A stretch of 64,000 nt of DNA, taken from assembly GCA_963781155.1 (NCBI GenBank), contig CAWAEC010000016.1:1054001-1118000 (forward strand), in the 5' to 3' direction. Shown here in pieces: positions 61,249-64,000 of the stretch. The notes beneath the pieces were generated by a model that ran no database searches, had not been told where the DNA came from, and saw nothing but the letters and a program-made list of their open reading frames with translations. Numbering within the stretch: position 1 is the stretch's first letter; each line of letters begins with the position of its first letter. Source of the DNA: PALSA-693 sp963781155 (GTDB lineage Bacteria; Actinomycetota; Acidimicrobiia; Acidimicrobiales; Palsa-688). Made by a program: the position numbers and the translations under genes.

Positions 61249-62580
61249 GGGGAAAGCTCAGGGACTCGTCGCCGCCATCCGGGTGAGGACGGCGTGGGGC
61301 TGAGAAGATCGCGCCGCCTGGTTCGCTAGGGGTCGAGGTGGCCCGATCCGTTGGGTCACGTGTGGGTCACACCGGAGTCCCTCCCCTCCGATCGCCACGG
61401 GCCGAATAGCCTGAGTAGCCACTCTGGGCGTGCCCCCGGCAGGACTCGAACCTACGACGCACGGTTTAGGAAACCGATAAGGCCACCTCCGACCACCTGC
61501 GTAAACCCGAAAAACCCTTGCAAATACTGGACACTTGTTGTCCGCAAGTGACCGTTGACGACCGGCCGTGACCCACCGTTGGGTCACGTTTGGGTCACGC
61601 CGGAGGCCAGATTGGTTCCGAACAGGTGTTTGACGAGGTCAAGAGGCACGCTCACGGAGAGTGGGGAGCGGACTCTCCTTTGACGAGGGTGGAGGATGCC
61701 AGAGCCGGGGAAAGGTCTCGCAGATCGGGCACCAGCGGTCTGTCAAATCCCGTCCATATGCTCGGCCTACACCGAGGGCGTACCTTCCTTGCCGCATCAA
61801 TAGACACCGGCTGCGCTGGCGCCTTGCTCGCCTGCGTTCGGCGGGCCACCCATAGCGAACACGATCGGCCTGTCGCGGCGTGGCGAGTCTCTCTGGCGGC
61901 TTCCCGGGATGATTATGTGCGAGGCCGCTCGGGGCTTCGGTGCTAGCATGAGTTGTTGCGCTCCACACGGCACTCTGACAGAGCGCTTGCTGTCAAGTAC
62001 GAATCGCTCTAGCTGGAAGGATTTTCGGTCCTGTGGGGCCGACTCGTCTGAGTTTCGGGCGCGTTGAAGCGGGTCCTCGATGATGGATTGGTCGGCTTCG
62101 GGGAAGTTGAGAGCTCGGCTATCGACTTCCTGGCTCGCCACGAGCCCGCCGATGGACAGCGGTCAAGGGCGGCGAAGCTGTCCCGGAGGGACGCGAGGAC
62201 CGGAGGCGAAGCGTTAACGGAGCCGAGGACCGCAGCGCCCTTGAGGGCTGGCTGGCGGTGGGCTACTCGTCTAGCCGCGGTGGGTGAGTTCTTTCCCGGG
62301 GTTCAGCTGTTGGGTTCTGGTTGACTCCTCGGGTCGGGTCGGATGGTCACAGCGGGTCGCTCACCATTGCCCATCAACGTGGGCGTGGGCATGCCGGTGT
62401 TCCGGATGCCGGGCATCTCTTCGCGCTCGGAGCGCATGGTGGGGTGCGGCCACAGCCAGGCGGGTTCAATCACTTTGTCGACGTCGCCACCGCGGTGGGA
62501 GTCATGCCGTTACACGAACATCTCATGTGTGGGGATCCTCGGGCTGCGGGCGTGGTGTGAAGGGCGGGTTGGGCGGCTGA
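61249..62580. other. 1.3-kb region without confident genes
   Basis: The left part holds the attP-like tRNA fragment with its arms (listed separately). From 61605 to 62580 no frame resembles a protein. At 62163-62244 a 9-bp closing stem (TCAAGGGCG / CGCCCTTGA) encloses a hairpin GTCCC-GGA-GGGAC and repeated GGCGAAGC and GAGGACCG elements, which looks like a structured RNA. The region is bounded on the right by the IS110 element. Confidence 0.4.
61348..61604 (-). other. attP-like attachment site: tRNA-Arg 3' fragment between two 29-bp direct repeats
   Basis: 61431-61477 (minus strand) matches the 3' part of tRNA-Arg(CCT): half of the anticodon arm with loop TTCCTAA, T arm GTAGG-TTCGAGT-CCTGC and acceptor CGGGGGC with A73. 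The 5' half is absent. Two copies of a repeat starting CCGTTGGGTCACGT (61348-61376 and 61576-61604, two mismatches in 29) flank it. The right copy also forms a dyad GTGACCCA-N4-TGGGTCAC. Flanking arms with a tRNA core on both sides is how tyrosine-integrase attP sites look. Confidence 0.7.
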
Positions 62581-62874
62581 TCGACGAGGCGGGCAGGAGG
62601 GAAGGGGCGTTCCTGGTTGGGGGGTTGGTGGGGGTCGAGATCTTGGTGGTGGCTGGGAGCGTGCCCCTTCCCTCCTCGTCCATTGTTGGTCGGTGGTGTC
62701 GGTCACGACGGTCGGCGTCAAGCGCCGGTCGCACCTCGAGTTGCTGGGCTGCGGGCTGGTTTGGTTGCGCCCTTGACCGCTTGACCCCGACCCGTGCCGG
62801 CAGGAGCGAGGTGAGGACCTGCTCGGCCACCATTGGGATTGTCCAATTCCTGCTGGTGCGACAAGGAGGTCCTG
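62581..62874 (+). ncRNA. Candidate IS110 bridge RNA region
   Basis: The non-coding stretch directly upstream of the IS110 transposase contains a 13-bp stem, GGAGGGAAGGGGC (62596-62608) paired with GCCCCTTCCCTCC (62663-62675), around a 54-base G/T-rich loop. IS110-group elements encode a bridge RNA at this place, with large internal loops that bind target and donor DNA. The exact ends and loops cannot be drawn by eye. Confidence 0.4.
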
Positions 62875-63918
62875 ATGAGCATGGTATGTGGGCTGGATCT
62901 GCATCGGGCGCAGATCACCTTCGATGCCTTGGAGATCGAGACGGGGGAGGTATGGCGGGGCCGGCTGTGGTCACCCGACCGGCAGCGGTTCCGCGGTTGG
63001 CTTTGCGACGAGGTCGCTCCTCGGGCTGGCGGCGGGCGGGTGGATGTGGCGGTGGAGGGATGCACGGGGTGGCGTTACGTGGTGGAGGAGCTCACCGCGG
63101 CCGGGTTTGTGGCGCACGTGGCCGAGCCGGCGGAGACACAGGCCATGCGGGGCCGGAAGAAGCGGGCCAAGACCGACCGCAGCGACGCCCGCCTGCAGCG
63201 GGAGTTGCTGGCGAAGGGCGAGCTGCCCGAGAGTTGGATTCCGCCGACCGAGGTTTTGGAGTGGCGGGAACGGGGCCGGCTGTACAAGAACCTGCTGGAC
63301 CAGCGCACCCAGTGGGTGCAAAGGATTCACGCCGAGCTGTTCCAACATGGCGTGCCCGCACAGGCGGAAATCCGCAGCGACAAGACCCGGGCCGTGTTGA
63401 CTGGGCCCGACTTGGAGATCAGCCCGGCCGGGCGTCAACGCATCGCGGTGGCCTACAAGATGATCGAGGCCATCGAGGCCGAACAACTGCCGTTGCGGAA
63501 AGATCTCGTTCGTTTCGGTCTACGCCAACCGGCCTGTCGGGTGCTGGTCCGAGACCATTACGGCATCGGCGGCCTGACGGCGGTGATTGTCTGGTCGGAG
63601 CTGGGCGACTGCCATCGCTTCTCCCGCTCGACGCAAGCGGTCCGTCACGCCGGTCTAGACCTGACCGTCGATCAATCCGACATACACCGTGCCGGCGGGA
63701 AGCTGTCACGCCAAGGTCCACAGACTCTGCGCTGGGCGCTGTACGAAGCGGCCAAGGCCTCTTCTCGCCAAGTGGCCCCCGACCACGAGTACTACGCGAA
63801 GGTGAAAGCCGCGCACAACGGCAAAGTGGCTGCCCTCTCGATTGCCCGCAAGCTGGCCCGACGCTGCTTTCACAGCCTACGAAGCCTCGATCCCGACCTG
63901 GTCTACGCCATGCCCTAG
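62875..63918 (+). CDS. IS110-family transposase (DEDD recombinase)
   Basis: ATG 62875 has GGAGG upstream. The 347-residue protein has the RuvC-like DEDD start VCGLDLHRAQITFDALEIETGE, VDVAVEGCTGWRYVVEEL (Glu) and AKTDRSDARLQRELLAKGELP (Asp pair), then a helical linker and the transposase_20 domain YGIGGLTAVIVWSELGDCHRFSRSTQAVRHAGLDLTVDQSD with the catalytic Ser after SRQGPQTLRWALYEA. It is complete, so the element may be active. The right end of the IS is not found before the window ends. Confidence 0.9.
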   Translation: MSMVCGLDLHRAQITFDALEIETGEVWRGRLWSPDRQRFRGWLCDEVAPRAGGGRVDVAVEGCTGWRYVVEELTAAGFVAHVAEPAETQAMRGRKKRAKTDRSDARLQRELLAKGELPESWIPPTEVLEWRERGRLYKNLLDQRTQWVQRIHAELFQHGVPAQAEIRSDKTRAVLTGPDLEISPAGRQRIAVAYKMIEAIEAEQLPLRKDLVRFGLRQPACRVLVRDHYGIGGLTAVIVWSELGDCHRFSRSTQAVRHAGLDLTVDQSDIHRAGGKLSRQGPQTLRWALYEAAKASSRQVAPDHEYYAKVKAAHNGKVAALSIARKLARRCFHSLRSLDPDLVYAMP

Positions 63919-64000
63919 ACCTACACCCAACTGAAATCGATCGTCTGGAACGTCCCAACAGACATCACGACTTCGCGGTCGACAGCTCCAGCAGACGCGC

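Noticed and set aside
61351..61551. Small protein with PGRTRTYDARFRKP
   Set aside because: This well-known artefact arises from translating tRNA sequence; it lies on the tRNA-Arg fragment.
1..64000. CRISPR array, toxin-antitoxin or restriction system
   Set aside because: No regular spacer-repeat pattern and no proteins of these families were found on either strand.

Overview
The window comes from a high-GC Gram-positive chromosome, most likely an actinomycetote of the Acidimicrobiia type, perhaps a metagenome-derived genome. The lineage is inferred from a WhiB regulator, a PIG-L amidohydrolase of the mycothiol kind, a deazaflavin (F420) Ddn-like reductase, many luciferase-like (LLM) flavin/F420 oxidoreductases, an actinobacterial MobF relaxase, GTG/TTG starts and strong G/C third-codon bias. 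No single marker fixes the species.

Layout. (1) 1-7.0 kb: remains of mobile DNA. A decayed integrative element sits beside tRNA-Val: an amber-interrupted tyrosine integrase, an excisionase-like protein, a winged-helix regulator and a MobF relaxase whose 3' half is replaced by the tail of an SRPBCC gene. An IS1380-family element follows. (2) 7.0-14.8 kb: TudS/DUF523, WhiB, a holin-like membrane protein, an aquaporin, two LLM monooxygenases sharing an upstream motif, a frameshifted GNAT enzyme and YceI. (3) 14.8-18.5 kb: a tightly coupled five-gene operon, pspA - unknown - three double-domain YbjQ-like proteins. (4) 18.7-31.3 kb: a stress and energy block: PhzF, PNPOx-like, AcuC-like deacetylase, UspA, Zn-alcohol dehydrogenase, FtsH, phosphoketolase plus acetate kinase, PIG-L, PhoU. 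It resembles actinobacterial hypoxia/dormancy islands and has DevR-like palindromes. (5) 31.3-54.4 kb: a catabolic island with five amidohydrolase_2 proteins, three CaiB/BaiF CoA-transferases, an N-acyl-D-amino-acid deacylase-like enzyme, a Gfo/Idh dehydrogenase, Ddn, SDR, LLM enzymes, a UGSC-family protein (Cys form) with a small NifU-like partner, an alpha/beta hydrolase and an acyl-CoA synthetase. Together they suggest CoA-dependent breakdown of an unknown carboxylic or aromatic compound. (6) 54.4-61.0 kb: an eRF1/Vms1-like protein, a PQQ-propeller remnant, a DesVI-like N-methyltransferase beside an Erm(37)-like rRNA methyltransferase, another methyltransferase, LLM, alcohol dehydrogenase and a frameshifted MBL hydrolase. 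(7) 61.0-64 kb: mobile DNA again: a tRNA-Arg 3' fragment flanked on both sides by a 29-bp direct repeat (attP-like) and an IS110 transposase with a strong hairpin upstream that could be its bridge RNA.

Five genes are each broken by a single extra base, with the correct frame plainly readable afterwards. All five lesions go in the same direction, which points to either indel-biased sequence errors or recent decay.
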